A DNA stretch of 64,000 nucleotides, taken from Acidobacteriota bacterium (GTDB lineage Bacteria; Acidobacteriota; Terriglobia; Versatilivoradales; Versatilivoraceae). Both the position numbers and the translations under genes were made by a program. The notes below the pieces were generated by a model, which saw only the letters and a list, made by a program, of their open reading frames with translations, did no database searches and had not been told where the DNA came from. Below, piece after piece: positions 27,472-36,547 of this stretch (within the stretch, counting starts at the first letter, position 1; each line of letters starts with the position of its first letter). The stretch spans positions 1 to 64,000 of the forward strand of contig JAJDUG010000005.1 in NCBI GenBank assembly GCA_022826755.1, in the 5' to 3' direction.

Positions 27472-27501
27472 TTTACCCTGGAGTCGGCTCTCCCCTATAA
27501 T
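27472..27501 (+). promoter_or_regulatory. Promoter of the first VWA gene, close to the start codon
   Basis: TTTACC (27472-27477), an 18-base spacer and a perfect TATAAT (27496-27501). Six bases later comes ATG at 27508, so transcription would begin at or next to that ATG. This geometry fits a leaderless message. If translation starts at the later ATG (27538), the leader is about 30 bases. Confidence 0.6.
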
Positions 27502-27507
27502 TCAGCC

Positions 27508-28470
27508 ATGAGGATACTGATTGATACCGGCAAAAAAATGAAACGGAAATCCCATCTGCACGCGATGGCAACAGTCCTGGGGCTGGCGTTGCTGTGGGCG
27601 CCGGCTTCTTCCAACCCGACGCCCGGTCCGCCGCAGGAACAGACCACGCTGCGAGTCGACGTGGACCTGGTCAACGTCCTGTGCACGGTTCAAACCAGGC
27701 AGGGCCAATTCGTGACCGACCTGAAGCGCCAGGATTTCAGGATCGAAGAAGATGGCGTGACTCAGTCGGTCACCCACTTTGCCAGGGAGGTCACCCTGCC
27801 CCTCACCCTGGGCATCCTCATCGACACCAGTCCCAGCGTCCAGGACATCCTGCCTCTGGAGCAGCGAGCGGCCATCGAGTTTCTGAGGACGGTCCTGAAA
27901 AAGAACGACCTGGCCATGATCATCAACTTCGACCGTAGCGTTTCCCTGATTCAGGACTTTACCAACAGCCTGGATCTGCTGGAAAAGGCCATCGGACTGC
28001 TGGACATCGGCGGGGGCACCTCCCTGCACGATGCCGTCTTTCTGGCCTGCGACGAGAAGCTGAGGCACGAGTCGGGCCGAAAAGCGATCGTGCTGATCAG
28101 CGACGGAGGAGACACCACCAGCAAGTTGAAGATCCGTGAGGCCATCGAGACCGCACAGCGGGCCGACACGGTAATCTACGCCATCTCCAACCGGATCGGA
28201 GGATTCTACAGGAGGGCCTACAGCAACTCCGGGGCCCTGAAAAAGTATGCCCGTGCGACCGGCGGAACGGCATTCTTCCCCAACAGGCCACAGAAGTTCA
28301 GAAGAGCCTTCGAGGCCATTGAGACAGAGTTGCGCAGCCAGTACCTGCTGAGCTATCAGTCTTCCAACGGCAAGCGCGATGGAGGCTATCGGACCATCAA
28401 GGTTAAACTTCAGAACAAGAGAGGCTTGAGGGTCAAGGCCAGAAAGGGTTACTATGCGCGGTCCAGCTAG
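27508..28470 (+). CDS. Secreted VWA protein, acidobacterial VWFA-related type (1)
   Basis: A 320-residue protein with a signal peptide (MKRKSHLHAMATVLGLALLW) beginning at a second ATG (27538), which is an alternative start. The first segment (LRVDVDLVNVLCTVQTRQG, then LKRQDFRIEEDGV) is the conserved entry of this family. The VWA fold has an intact metal site: DTSPS (DxSxS), a Thr in GGGTSLHDA and a late Asp in LISDGGD. The C-terminal SQYLLSYQ and LRVKARKGYYA segments are the family closing motifs. Dozens of paralogues are usual in Acidobacteriota and their function is not known. It has no operon partner. Confidence 0.86.
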   Translation: MRILIDTGKKMKRKSHLHAMATVLGLALLWAPASSNPTPGPPQEQTTLRVDVDLVNVLCTVQTRQGQFVTDLKRQDFRIEEDGVTQSVTHFAREVTLPLTLGILIDTSPSVQDILPLEQRAAIEFLRTVLKKNDLAMIINFDRSVSLIQDFTNSLDLLEKAIGLLDIGGGTSLHDAVFLACDEKLRHESGRKAIVLISDGGDTTSKLKIREAIETAQRADTVIYAISNRIGGFYRRAYSNSGALKKYARATGGTAFFPNRPQKFRRAFEAIETELRSQYLLSYQSSNGKRDGGYRTIKVKLQNKRGLRVKARKGYYARSS

Positions 28471-28544
28471 TTCCGGCCCCTCCCGACCTGCCGCCGCCTT
28501 GCCGGAAACAACCCCGTTTGGCGGTGCATGCGACGGGGTGAAAA

Positions 28545-28690
28545 GAGTTATCCACGAAGGCACACGAAGGACGACCAAGACACACGAAGTGGGACGCCGA
28601 GGGGAACCGGAACCTTTCCGTGCTCCCGATAGGCCATCCAGGTCCCCTGTTTCTCTCTCGAATGATCCCTCCCGTCCTGGGGGGCGGGGG
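28545..28690. repeat. Dispersed repeat cluster (TTATCCACGAAGG and CTCGAATGATCC motifs)
   Basis: GAGTTATCCACGAAGG (28545-28560) is followed by spaced ACACGAAG units, and CTCGAATGATCC by a G-rich hairpin (28657-28690). Both motifs recur in the same order of elements at 48.2, 57.7-58.0 and 62.3-62.7 kb. The upstream frame of the next gene reads through this block, which is why I start that gene after it. Confidence 0.75.
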
Positions 28691-28696
28691 CTCGGC

Positions 28697-29542
28697 TTGC
28701 CCGAAAAACCGGACTCGCCCGGACCACTCCGGTCCCAAGTCCTGCCCGCGCTTCTGATCGGCTTGATTCTGGTCGCTACCTCTCCTCTTCAGCCAAGAGA
28801 TCTCTCAGCCGACGACGGCGACAAGACGGCGCCGGCGGTCAGCCCGGGCCAGGCCCTGGTGGAAAGATCCCTGCGGGCCTACGGTGGTGAAGCCAGGGTT
28901 CTTTCTCTCAACTCTTTCGTCTTCGCATACCGCATACAGTCCCTCTCCCGGCCGGACTCCAAACCTCTCTCCGCCAAAGTCTATTTCAACGATTCCGACC
29001 GGTTCCGATCCGAGGTCCAGGACGGCGACCGGAAGGTGGTCACGGTCCTCAGCGGGGACCGAGGTTGGGTCGAAGTGGCCGGAACCACGCTGTCCCGACC
29101 CGCCAAGCAGTTGTCGCCTCTCAGGAACGAGACCCTCTCCCTGCTGCGCCCCGATTTGCTGCTGCTGATCTTCTCGAGGTACCGCTACAGCACTCGCATC
29201 ACGGAGGAGGGACAGCCCCTGGAACAACTGGAAGTCACCGGATTGGTGGACGGCGAGTACATTCGGGGCAGACTCTCCATCAACCTGGATACAGGGCTGA
29301 TCGATAAGTACCAGTACGAGATTGAGCGGGCCACCAGGAGCGGCACGGGGATCTTCCGGGGAGAAGTGCGCTACCTGGAATACGCCGAGATCCATGGACT
29401 CCAGTCCCCCAGGAGGGTCCTTTCCCGAAAGACGGGAGCCACCTCGCAAATCACTGTCACGGGCGCCAGCCTGGGGAAGCCCATAGACCCGGACCTCTTC
29501 CGAGAAAGAAAGAGCCCTTCCGCGCCGGCAGGGCAGCCATAG
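28697..29542 (+). CDS. Secreted LolA/LolB-like fold protein, function unknown
   Basis: A frame open from 28454, but its first 80 codons lie in repeat DNA. A TTG at 28697 behind a G-rich stretch, or a codon near the hydrophobic segment LPALLIGLILVATS, is a more likely start; I give 28697 (281 residues). A signal segment is followed by VERSLRAYGGEARVLSLNSF, KVYFNDSDRFRSEV, GWVEVAGTTL and GRLSINLDTGLIDKYQYEI. The repeated strand pattern resembles lipoprotein-carrier-like (LolA/MucB-type) beta sheets. I do not recognise a named family. Start uncertain. Confidence 0.6.
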   Translation: MPEKPDSPGPLRSQVLPALLIGLILVATSPLQPRDLSADDGDKTAPAVSPGQALVERSLRAYGGEARVLSLNSFVFAYRIQSLSRPDSKPLSAKVYFNDSDRFRSEVQDGDRKVVTVLSGDRGWVEVAGTTLSRPAKQLSPLRNETLSLLRPDLLLLIFSRYRYSTRITEEGQPLEQLEVTGLVDGEYIRGRLSINLDTGLIDKYQYEIERATRSGTGIFRGEVRYLEYAEIHGLQSPRRVLSRKTGATSQITVTGASLGKPIDPDLFRERKSPSAPAGQP

Positions 29543-29573
29543 CCCGAATCGGACCGGCTCGGGAGAGTGAAGA

Positions 29574-30353
29574 GTGGAGACACAAGTGTTCCAGACAAAA
29601 CGATTGCAATCGGCTCCGGCCGAGGTAGGCGTTGGCCTGGTATTCCTGTGGGTATTGACGGTCTCGGCCTGGCTGGCTCCCCGAGAGCCTTCCGAAGCCG
29701 CCCGGGCCCAGTCGGTGGCCTTGCAGATCCTGCTCGTAGCCGGGACGCCGCTGCTGTTCGCACGGCTGGCCGGTTTCCGCTTGGACGCCCTCTTCAAGCT
29801 GAGGCCGGTATCCCCGAACCAGGCAGGGCTCGCCATTCTGCTGGGACTGTGCCTGGTGCCGTGGCTGGAAGCGGTTCACTATTTCCAGGGGCAGCTGGGC
29901 GGCGAGACGGCGCAACTCCAGCAGAGGGCTCAAAGCTGGCTACAGGGCTCGCACCCGGCCTGGATTCTGCTGACGATGGCCCTGGTTCCGGCCGTTTGCG
30001 AGGAGCTGCTCTTTCGCGGGTTCGTTCTCAATCGACTCCTCGGACCCGGAACCCGCGCAAGGGCGATTCTGGTCTCGGCGGTGTTGTTCGGCATTTTTCA
30101 CCGGCATCTGCTCCTGATCCTGCCGGCCGGCCTGGCGGGCATCCTGTTCGCGGTCATGGTCCAGCGCAGCCGGAGCCTGGCGCCGGCCATCCTGGCTCAT
30201 TTCACCGTCAACGCCTGCGGGGTGGCTCTGTCCAACTGGCAAGTCGCCGCCTCGGTGCCGTGGCTGGTCGGAAAGGGACCCGTTCCGGCGGCGGTGCTGG
30301 CGGCCTCGGGGATCGGATTGATTGTCTTCGGAAAAATGCTGAGGAAACGGTAG
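29574..30353 (+). CDS. CPBP-type intramembrane glutamic protease
   Basis: A 259-residue polytopic protein with the three signatures of the CAAX/bacteriocin-processing (Rce1) family: CEELLFRGFV (EExxxR), FGIFHRH (FxxxH) and LAHFTVNA (HxxxN). About seven membrane helices. The start is a GTG at 29574, 31 bases after the previous gene, so the two may be co-transcribed. Substrate unknown; relatives process lipoproteins, peptides or act in immunity and signalling. Confidence 0.88.
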   Translation: METQVFQTKRLQSAPAEVGVGLVFLWVLTVSAWLAPREPSEAARAQSVALQILLVAGTPLLFARLAGFRLDALFKLRPVSPNQAGLAILLGLCLVPWLEAVHYFQGQLGGETAQLQQRAQSWLQGSHPAWILLTMALVPAVCEELLFRGFVLNRLLGPGTRARAILVSAVLFGIFHRHLLLILPAGLAGILFAVMVQRSRSLAPAILAHFTVNACGVALSNWQVAASVPWLVGKGPVPAAVLAASGIGLIVFGKMLRKR

Positions 30354-30364
30354 GACTGACCTGA

Positions 30365-31711
30365 TCAGCGCAGAGAAAAATTGACCTCGATATTCAAGGC
30401 CACGTCGACCGGCTTTCCGCCCTTCATCCCGGGGCGGAATCTCCACGCCTTGAGAGCCCGGATGGCATTCTCGTCCAAGCCTAGGCCCAGACTGCGAATC
30501 ACCTTCAGGATCTCGATGCTTCCGTCCTTGCGAACGATGGCCGACAGAACCACCACGCCCTGGTACTTGGCCTTTCTGGCCTCTTCGGAGTAGACGGGCT
30601 CGATTCGGCTCAGCACGGTCGGAGGCGTTACACCGCCGCCCACCCGGTAGACGCCACCGCCGATACCGCCGCCTTTGCCCGGTCCCACTCCGGCGCCCTC
30701 TCCCGGTCCGACACCCGTCCCCGTACCGGTGCCGATGCCGCCGCCGCTTCCCGGTCCCGGCGAAGGCGGACCCGGAATGCCCAGGGGGTCTCCGTAGTCA
30801 GGCAGGTTGATGGCCGGCAACTGGGCCAGTTGAGGAACGATAACGGTCGGTTCCACCGGCAACAGGGGCCTCGGATTGCGAACCTTGGGCGTCGGCGGAG
30901 TCAACTGCTTGTTGGACGGCTTGGGAAGCCGCCCCTTGGAAGGAGGCTTGGGGGCCTTCAACCCACCTCCGCCTCCACCGCCGGAGGGCCCAAGCCTCGG
31001 GGCGATCAGCCTGGTGGTGGACATGAAGTAAAGCTCGGTCTCGTTGGCTGTCAAGGGAGCATCCTTGATCAGCAGGAGCGGCACGAAAAGGATGGCCGCC
31101 ACGAAGAGACACTGCACCGCAACCGAAAGCACAAACGAGGTGGAGCGGATCTTGTAGTCTTGAAAGAGCTCCTGAACCTCGACCGGCTGGGCGGTCACCT
31201 CGATCTCCGGCCGCTCCTCCTTGACGAATATTCCCTTGACTCCCGAAAAAATGGCGCGGTACCAGGGAACTTCCTCTACCAGGAGGTGGGTGGCCACCGG
31301 CTGCGCCGTGATGCGGTAGTCCTTTTCATCCCTGCCGAAATAGGTCTTGAGGTTGGACCAGAAACCGGAAAGCGGGGCCCGGTCTTCGACCATCAGGTTG
31401 GCTTCCACCGGGCGGGCGGTGATGTCGTACTGCTTTTCCTCACGCACAAACAGGGAAGCCAGATTGCTGAAAAAGGTCCGGTACCCGGGCTGCAGGGTTG
31501 TCGCCACCTTGAAGGGAACCGCCGCAGCCGGCGTACGCCTCTCCGAACCCGCACTCGTGGACGACAGGCGCGACACATCCCTTCGGGCCTGGGCCAATTC
31601 AGCTTCCAGGCGCTGGATCTGCTGTGGGTCAAGGGGCGATTGCCCCCTGGCCTCCTCCAAGGCGGCTTCCAGAAACTCGACCAGGCCCTTTTGTTCCTCG
31701 AGTGGATTCAT
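30365..31711 (-). CDS. tonB: TonB-family energy transducer with triple N-terminal repeat
   Basis: 448 residues from the ATG at 31711. A coiled coil (1-45) is followed by three related modules (about 77-110, 117-147, 150-185). Each carries an aromatic/NLxxxF segment, a charged (R/K)EEK-type turn and ITAQPV or a close variant, then a hydrophobic end. One transmembrane helix (about 190-215) comes next, then a Pro/Lys and Gly-rich periplasmic linker, and the TonB domain (PVYSEEARKAKYQGVVVLSA to the C-terminus). It couples the inner-membrane proton motive force to outer-membrane receptors. No exbB or exbD gene is adjacent. It converges with the protease gene at its 3' end. Confidence 0.88.
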   Translation of the reverse strand: MNPLEEQKGLVEFLEAALEEARGQSPLDPQQIQRLEAELAQARRDVSRLSSTSAGSERRTPAAAVPFKVATTLQPGYRTFFSNLASLFVREEKQYDITARPVEANLMVEDRAPLSGFWSNLKTYFGRDEKDYRITAQPVATHLLVEEVPWYRAIFSGVKGIFVKEERPEIEVTAQPVEVQELFQDYKIRSTSFVLSVAVQCLFVAAILFVPLLLIKDAPLTANETELYFMSTTRLIAPRLGPSGGGGGGGLKAPKPPSKGRLPKPSNKQLTPPTPKVRNPRPLLPVEPTVIVPQLAQLPAINLPDYGDPLGIPGPPSPGPGSGGGIGTGTGTGVGPGEGAGVGPGKGGGIGGGVYRVGGGVTPPTVLSRIEPVYSEEARKAKYQGVVVLSAIVRKDGSIEILKVIRSLGLGLDENAIRALKAWRFRPGMKGGKPVDVALNIEVNFSLR

Positions 31712-31957
31712 GGTTGCTCTTTCATTCCTGGCGGACGGATCTTCGCCACCCCTTGTCCGACGAAGCGAAGGAGCGAGATCCGCATTCGGCGGTCCCAACG
31801 CGCTTGCTATGGCCCAATCCCGGTTCCCGGGGGCGTCTCCGGCGGCAAGCCCTCAGAAAAATAGTACCATAAACCCTGTTCCAGTCACGCCAAATTTGAC
31901 CGCTCGCCGATGGCTGGGGCCGTTTCTCCCCTCCCGCGCCACCTCGGTCCGGTTCCA

Positions 31958-31987
31958 TGGACAAAGGCGGGAGAATTTGTCTATAAT
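31958..31987 (+). promoter_or_regulatory. Promoter upstream of ileS
   Basis: TGGACA (31958-31963), an 18-base spacer and TATAAT (31982-31987). Start of transcription near 31994 would give ileS a leader of about 300 bases that contains the inverted-repeat element described next. No T-box signature (AGGGTGG type) is visible in the leader. Confidence 0.55.
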
Positions 31988-32009
31988 TCCGCGTTTTTGT
32001 TGGCATTAG

Positions 32010-32253
32010 CCCGCACTTCTCACCAGGTCGCTGGTCGCATGACGAGAGGTAGTTTATCCTTCAGTACCTTGATTGGCTCCATGTAAAGGGCTTGCAGGTA
32101 ACAGACGGCGCTGGGCATGCCCTGGCTTGTCCTTTTCCCTTCAGCGCGCACATGCTCCCTCGACCGTAGTGACCGCTACGCTCTTCGGTCGCGAGCACGC
32201 GCTGAAGGGAAAATTCCTGCGCCATGATCATGCCCCCTGGTAAGAAATGCGGG
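32010..32253. repeat. Miniature inverted-repeat element with internal 16-bp hairpin
   Basis: The ends are CCCGCACTTCTCACCA (32010-32025) and, inverted, TGGTAAGAAATGCGGG (32238-32253), matching at 14 of 16 positions. A single copy of the same end (CCCGCATTTCTCACCA) occurs at 62264-62279. Inside, TTTTCCCTTCAGCGCG (32133-32148) pairs perfectly with its inverse at 32198-32213. The loop holds a further CGACCG/CGGTCG stem. It lies in the leader of ileS and could fold in the message. The remaining bases 31712-31957 hold nothing I recognise. Confidence 0.65.
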
Positions 32254-32297
32254 CTGCCGAGCCCCGCCCCAGGAGTCCCCCCTCCGGATTCATCGCC

Positions 32298-35141
32298 ATG
32301 AAAATGAAGGACACCCTCAATCTGCCCCGCACCAGTTTTCCCATGAAGGCCAGCCTTCCGACCCTGGAGCCTCGTATCCTCGAACGCTGGGACCGACTCC
32401 AACTCTACCGGAAAATCCGTGACCTCAGGGCCGACAGTCCGGTGTTCCTCTTGCACGACGGGCCTCCTTACGCCAACGGCAACATCCATATCGGCCACGC
32501 CGAGAACAAGATTCTCAAGGACTTCATCGTCAAGTCCAAGTCCATGGCAGGCTTCAACGCGCCCTATATCCCCGGATGGGACTGCCACGGACTGCCGATC
32601 GAGATCAAGGTCGACCAGATGCTCGGCCGGAAGAAGGCCGGCATGACCCGTGTCCAGATCCGCCGGGAATGCCGGCAGTACGCCGCCAGGTTCGTGGAGT
32701 TGCAGAGAAGGGAGTTCGTTCGGCTGGGCATCCTCGGGGATTGGAACTCACCCTATCTCACCATGAGCCACCGCTACGAGGCTGCCATCGCCCGCACTTT
32801 CGGCCAATTCGTGAAAGGGGGATATGTCTACAAGGGACTGAAGCCCGTCCACTGGTGCTGCCCCTGCCGCACGGCTCTGGCCGAAGCCGAGGTCGAATAC
32901 GAGGACCACCCCAGCCCCTCCATCTACGTCAAGTTTCCCTTGAAGTCGGATCCCTCCCTGCTGGACCCGGCTCTGAGAGGCAGGAAGGTGTCGGTGGTGA
33001 TCTGGACGACCACTCCCTGGACTCTGCCGGCCAACCTGGCCATCGCCTTCAATCCCAACCTGGAGTATTCGGCCGTGGAGGTGGGAGACGAGGTCTTTCT
33101 GATCGCCTCCGAGCTGGTGGCATCCACGGCCGCGAGCTGCGGATTCAAGCCCGGGCGGATCCTGGCCACCATGGATGGCAGTCGGCTGACCGCCCTCCAG
33201 ACCCGCCATCCCTTCCTGGACCGGCTTTCCCCGGGTCTGCCGGGCGAACACGTGACTCTGGATCAGGGAACCGGCTGCGTGCACACGGCTCCCGGCCACG
33301 GCCATGAAGACTATGCCTTGGGGAAAGCCCACGGTCTGGACATCTACTGCCCGGTCGACGGCGGAGGTCGGTTCGTGGCCGGCACTCCCCACGTCGAGGG
33401 GATGCGTGTCTTCGATGCCAATGGGACGGTCCTGCAACTGCTGGGCGATCGAGGGGCTTTGCTGGCGGCCGAGACCATCTCTCACTCCTATCCGTACTGC
33501 TGGCGCTGCCACAAGCCCGTCATCTTCCGCGCCACACCCCAATGGTTCATCTCCATGGAACACCGCGACCTCAGGGGGAAAGCCCTGGAGGCGATCCAGG
33601 GCGTTCGCTGGCTTCCGGAATGGGGGCGGGAGCGCATTTCGGGCATGATCGCCAACCGTCCCGACTGGTGCGTGTCCCGGCAGCGGGTCTGGGGAGTTCC
33701 CATTACCGCCTTCTACTGTGAAACCTGCCAGGAGCCGCTGCTGGATCCGAAGATCATTGACCACGTGGTCGCCATTTTCGAGGAGGAAGGGGCGGATGCC
33801 TGGTTCAGCCGTCCCGTTGACGCCCTCTTGCCCCCTGGCACCCGTTGCCCTAGATGCGGGGGGGACCGGTTTCTCAAGGAATCCGACATTCTGGACGTCT
33901 GGTTCGACTCCGGGGCCAGCCAGGCGGCAGTGTTGGGCCACCACGCCGATGTCCCCTGGCCGGCCGACATGTACCTGGAAGGAAGCGACCAGTACCGGGG
34001 CTGGTTCCACAGCTCCCTGCTGGTCGGCGTGGCTACCAGGCAGGGAGCTCCCTACCGGCAGGTCCTCACCCACGGATGGACGCTGGATGCCGAGGGACAC
34101 GCTATGTCCAAATCGCGGGGCAACGTGATCGAGCCGCAAAAGATCGCCAGGAAGGACGGCGCCGAGATCTTGCGGCTGTGGGTGGCGGCCAGCGACTGCA
34201 GGGAGGACATTCGCATCTCTCCCGACCAGATTCGCCGCCTTTCCGACGGTTACCGCAAGTTCCGCAACACGGCTCGTTACATGCTGGGCAACCTCTCGGA
34301 TTTCTCTCCCGGGGAGCATTCGGTGGCGCTGCCGGACCTGGAGGAATTGGACCAGTGGGCCCTGGTGCGCACCAGCCAGCTTCTGGAGAAGGTTTACGGT
34401 TGGTACGAAGCTTACGAATTCCATCGGATCTACCACCGGGTCTACGATTTCCTGACGGTCGAGCTAAGCTCCTTCTACTTCGACGTCCTCAAGGATCGAC
34501 TCTATACGGCGGCGCCCGATTCGCATCCTCGACGATCGGCGCAGACGGGCCTCTACCTCATCCTGGAATCGTTGACCCGGGCACTGGCCCCCATCTACAG
34601 CTTTACCTGCGAGGAAATCTGGGAGCACCTCTCAGCCATGGCTGAGACACCGGAAAGCGTGCATTTGGCGCGCTTTGTCCCCGCCAACAGCCTGATCGAA
34701 GGACTGTCCTCCCAAACGCTGAAACGGTTGGACAACTGGCAGGTGCTCATCCGGGTTCGCTCCACCGTGCTGAAGGTCCTGGAGGAAGCCCGTCAGGCCA
34801 AGTTCATCGGAAATTCCCTGGAAGCCAAGGTCACCTTGTCCGGAGAAGACGGCTACGCTCCGGTCCTGAAGCGTTACCAATCCATGCTGCCGGCGCTGTT
34901 CATCGTGTCTCAGGTGGAGTTGGGCGCTCCATCCGGAGAGGCACCTTTTTTCGGGGAAGCGGATGGACTGCGGGCTTCGGTGGGCCGTGCCGAGGGGAGA
35001 AAGTGCGAGCGCTGCTGGGCCTACTCCGCCGGAGTTGGAAGCGATCCCGATTTCCCGGCGCTCTGCCCCAGGTGTTCCTCCACACTCAAGGAACTCGGTG
35101 TGACGCCCGACCAGCTCGACCCGAGCAGGGCAACTCGCTGA
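32298..35141 (+). CDS. ileS: Isoleucyl-tRNA synthetase
   Basis: 947 residues from the ATG at 32298 (MKMKDTLNLPRTSFPMKASL). The class I signatures are GNIHIGH (HIGH) and AMSKSRGNVIEP (KMSKS). The GWDCHGLPIE block, the editing domain (VVIWTTTPWTLPANLA) and a C-terminal zinc ribbon (CERCW ... CPRC) are present. It charges tRNA-Ile with isoleucine and clears misactivated valine. It is followed 65 bases later by lspA, a classic bacterial neighbour. The frame is open further upstream to 32247 but without support. Confidence 0.97.
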   Translation: MKMKDTLNLPRTSFPMKASLPTLEPRILERWDRLQLYRKIRDLRADSPVFLLHDGPPYANGNIHIGHAENKILKDFIVKSKSMAGFNAPYIPGWDCHGLPIEIKVDQMLGRKKAGMTRVQIRRECRQYAARFVELQRREFVRLGILGDWNSPYLTMSHRYEAAIARTFGQFVKGGYVYKGLKPVHWCCPCRTALAEAEVEYEDHPSPSIYVKFPLKSDPSLLDPALRGRKVSVVIWTTTPWTLPANLAIAFNPNLEYSAVEVGDEVFLIASELVASTAASCGFKPGRILATMDGSRLTALQTRHPFLDRLSPGLPGEHVTLDQGTGCVHTAPGHGHEDYALGKAHGLDIYCPVDGGGRFVAGTPHVEGMRVFDANGTVLQLLGDRGALLAAETISHSYPYCWRCHKPVIFRATPQWFISMEHRDLRGKALEAIQGVRWLPEWGRERISGMIANRPDWCVSRQRVWGVPITAFYCETCQEPLLDPKIIDHVVAIFEEEGADAWFSRPVDALLPPGTRCPRCGGDRFLKESDILDVWFDSGASQAAVLGHHADVPWPADMYLEGSDQYRGWFHSSLLVGVATRQGAPYRQVLTHGWTLDAEGHAMSKSRGNVIEPQKIARKDGAEILRLWVAASDCREDIRISPDQIRRLSDGYRKFRNTARYMLGNLSDFSPGEHSVALPDLEELDQWALVRTSQLLEKVYGWYEAYEFHRIYHRVYDFLTVELSSFYFDVLKDRLYTAAPDSHPRRSAQTGLYLILESLTRALAPIYSFTCEEIWEHLSAMAETPESVHLARFVPANSLIEGLSSQTLKRLDNWQVLIRVRSTVLKVLEEARQAKFIGNSLEAKVTLSGEDGYAPVLKRYQSMLPALFIVSQVELGAPSGEAPFFGEADGLRASVGRAEGRKCERCWAYSAGVGSDPDFPALCPRCSSTLKELGVTPDQLDPSRATR

Positions 35142-35206
35142 CCGACCGCCGCCGGCCAAACCGGGTCAACTCATCTCGACCACGACTCCAACGGTGCCCC
35201 CGCCCC

Positions 35207-35710
35207 ATGAAACGGTTTCTTTACTTTCTGATTGCCCTCGGCGTGTTTTTGAGCGACCGCTTGACCAAGCGGCTGATTGAAGAGGATCTGGGGCTCTATG
35301 AGTTCAAAACCGTCATTCCCGGTTTTTTCGAACTCACCCACACTCGAAACACGGGCATGGCCTTTGGCATTCTCAGCGACTCGGCTTTGCCCTGGGTGCC
35401 CCTGGCGCTGGCAACCGTCTCAACTTTGGCCTTCCTCCTCATCCTGGGATTCGCCCTGCGCAACCCGGTCAGTCGAGCGCGGCTGCAGTGGGGGCTGATG
35501 CTGATTCTGGGCGGCGCCGCCGGCAACCTCCATGACCGTCTCACCTACGGCTACGTGACCGACTTTATCGATGTGTTCTACGGGAGCTATCACTGGCCGA
35601 CCTTCAACCTGGCCGATTCCGCCATCACCATCGGGATCGGTCTGTTCCTGATTGAGATTCTGACCCAGCAACCCGACCAGGACACCCATGCGCCCCGGGC
35701 GGAATCCTGA
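35207..35710 (+). CDS. lspA: Lipoprotein signal peptidase (signal peptidase II)
   Basis: A 167-residue four-helix membrane protein. The catalytic Asp pair is in GGAAGNLHDRLTYGYVTDFID and FNLADSAITIG, and the TRNTGMAFG block is conserved. It removes signal peptides from prolipoproteins after Lgt has added diacylglycerol. It sits between ileS and lgt, so both lipoprotein-maturation steps are co-transcribed. The ATG at 35207 begins MKRFLYFLIALGVF. Confidence 0.95.
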   Translation: MKRFLYFLIALGVFLSDRLTKRLIEEDLGLYEFKTVIPGFFELTHTRNTGMAFGILSDSALPWVPLALATVSTLAFLLILGFALRNPVSRARLQWGLMLILGGAAGNLHDRLTYGYVTDFIDVFYGSYHWPTFNLADSAITIGIGLFLIEILTQQPDQDTHAPRAES

Positions 35711-35721
35711 GAGGACCTCCA

Positions 35722-36537
35722 TTGTTTCCCATTCTGCTGGACTTCGGGCACTTTCCGCTCCACACCTATGGATTCCTGCTGGCATTGGCCTTCCTGTCCG
35801 CGCTTTGGTTCACCGCCCGCGCCGCGGGACGGGAAGGCATCGACAAAGCGGCCGTCTACGATCTTGGGGTCTATATCGCCGTCTCTGCGCTGCTTGGAGC
35901 CAAGCTCCTCTTCCTGGTTACCGAGTTTCGTTACTACGCCGCCCATCCCGGCGAAATCCTCTCTCTGGCCACGCTTCGTTCCGGAGGGGTCTACTACGGG
36001 GGGTTCATCCTGGCGGCCATCGCGGGTATCTGGATGAGTTGGCGAAAGGGTCTGCCGGTCTGGAAGGTGGCCGACCTCTGCGCACCCGGCATCGCCTTGG
36101 GCCAGGCCATGGGGCGACTCGGGTGTTTCTCGGCGGGGTGCTGCTACGGCGAGCCCACCTCCCAGCCCTGGGGAGTCGTCTTCAGCGATCCCTACAGCCA
36201 CCAGGTGGTTGGGGTTCCCCTGGGCGTCCCGCTGCACCCAGCCCAGCTCTACCAGGCCGCCGCCAACCTGGCGCTGTTCGGCCTGCTGTGGTTCGGCCTG
36301 AGCAGAAAGCGATTCGACGGCCAGGTGTTCATCCTCTACCTGGTGGGATACGCGGCGTCCCGCTTTCTGATCGAGTTCTTCCGAGGAGACGCCGGCCGTG
36401 GCTTCGTATTCGGCGGGGTGCTGTCCACCTCCCAGTTCATCGGTCTGCTCCTGTTCCCTACTGCTGCTCTTCTCTTTCTGCTGCTGAGGCAGCGGCCTCG
36501 CGCAGCATCGGACGGTCAACCCGCCTCCAGCCGGTGA
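35722..36537 (+). CDS. lgt: Prolipoprotein diacylglyceryl transferase
   Basis: 271 residues with seven predicted membrane helices. Conserved blocks are PLHTYGFLLALAF, GGVYYGGFI and the Lgt signature GRLGCFSAGCCYG. It transfers diacylglycerol from phosphatidylglycerol to the lipobox Cys. The start is TTG at 35722 with GAGAGGA about eight bases upstream, 11 bases after lspA. Confidence 0.95.
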   Translation: MFPILLDFGHFPLHTYGFLLALAFLSALWFTARAAGREGIDKAAVYDLGVYIAVSALLGAKLLFLVTEFRYYAAHPGEILSLATLRSGGVYYGGFILAAIAGIWMSWRKGLPVWKVADLCAPGIALGQAMGRLGCFSAGCCYGEPTSQPWGVVFSDPYSHQVVGVPLGVPLHPAQLYQAAANLALFGLLWFGLSRKRFDGQVFILYLVGYAASRFLIEFFRGDAGRGFVFGGVLSTSQFIGLLLFPTAALLFLLLRQRPRAASDGQPASSR

Positions 36538-36547
36538 GGCAAACCGA

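Noticed and set aside
28454-28696. N-terminal extension of the secreted protein at 28.7 kb
   Set aside because: The 80 codons are read from dispersed repeat DNA (TTATCCACGAAGG block) and have no protein character.
31994-32297. T-box or other riboswitch in front of ileS
   Set aside because: No T-box consensus or terminator/antiterminator pair seen; the hairpin there belongs to a repeat element.
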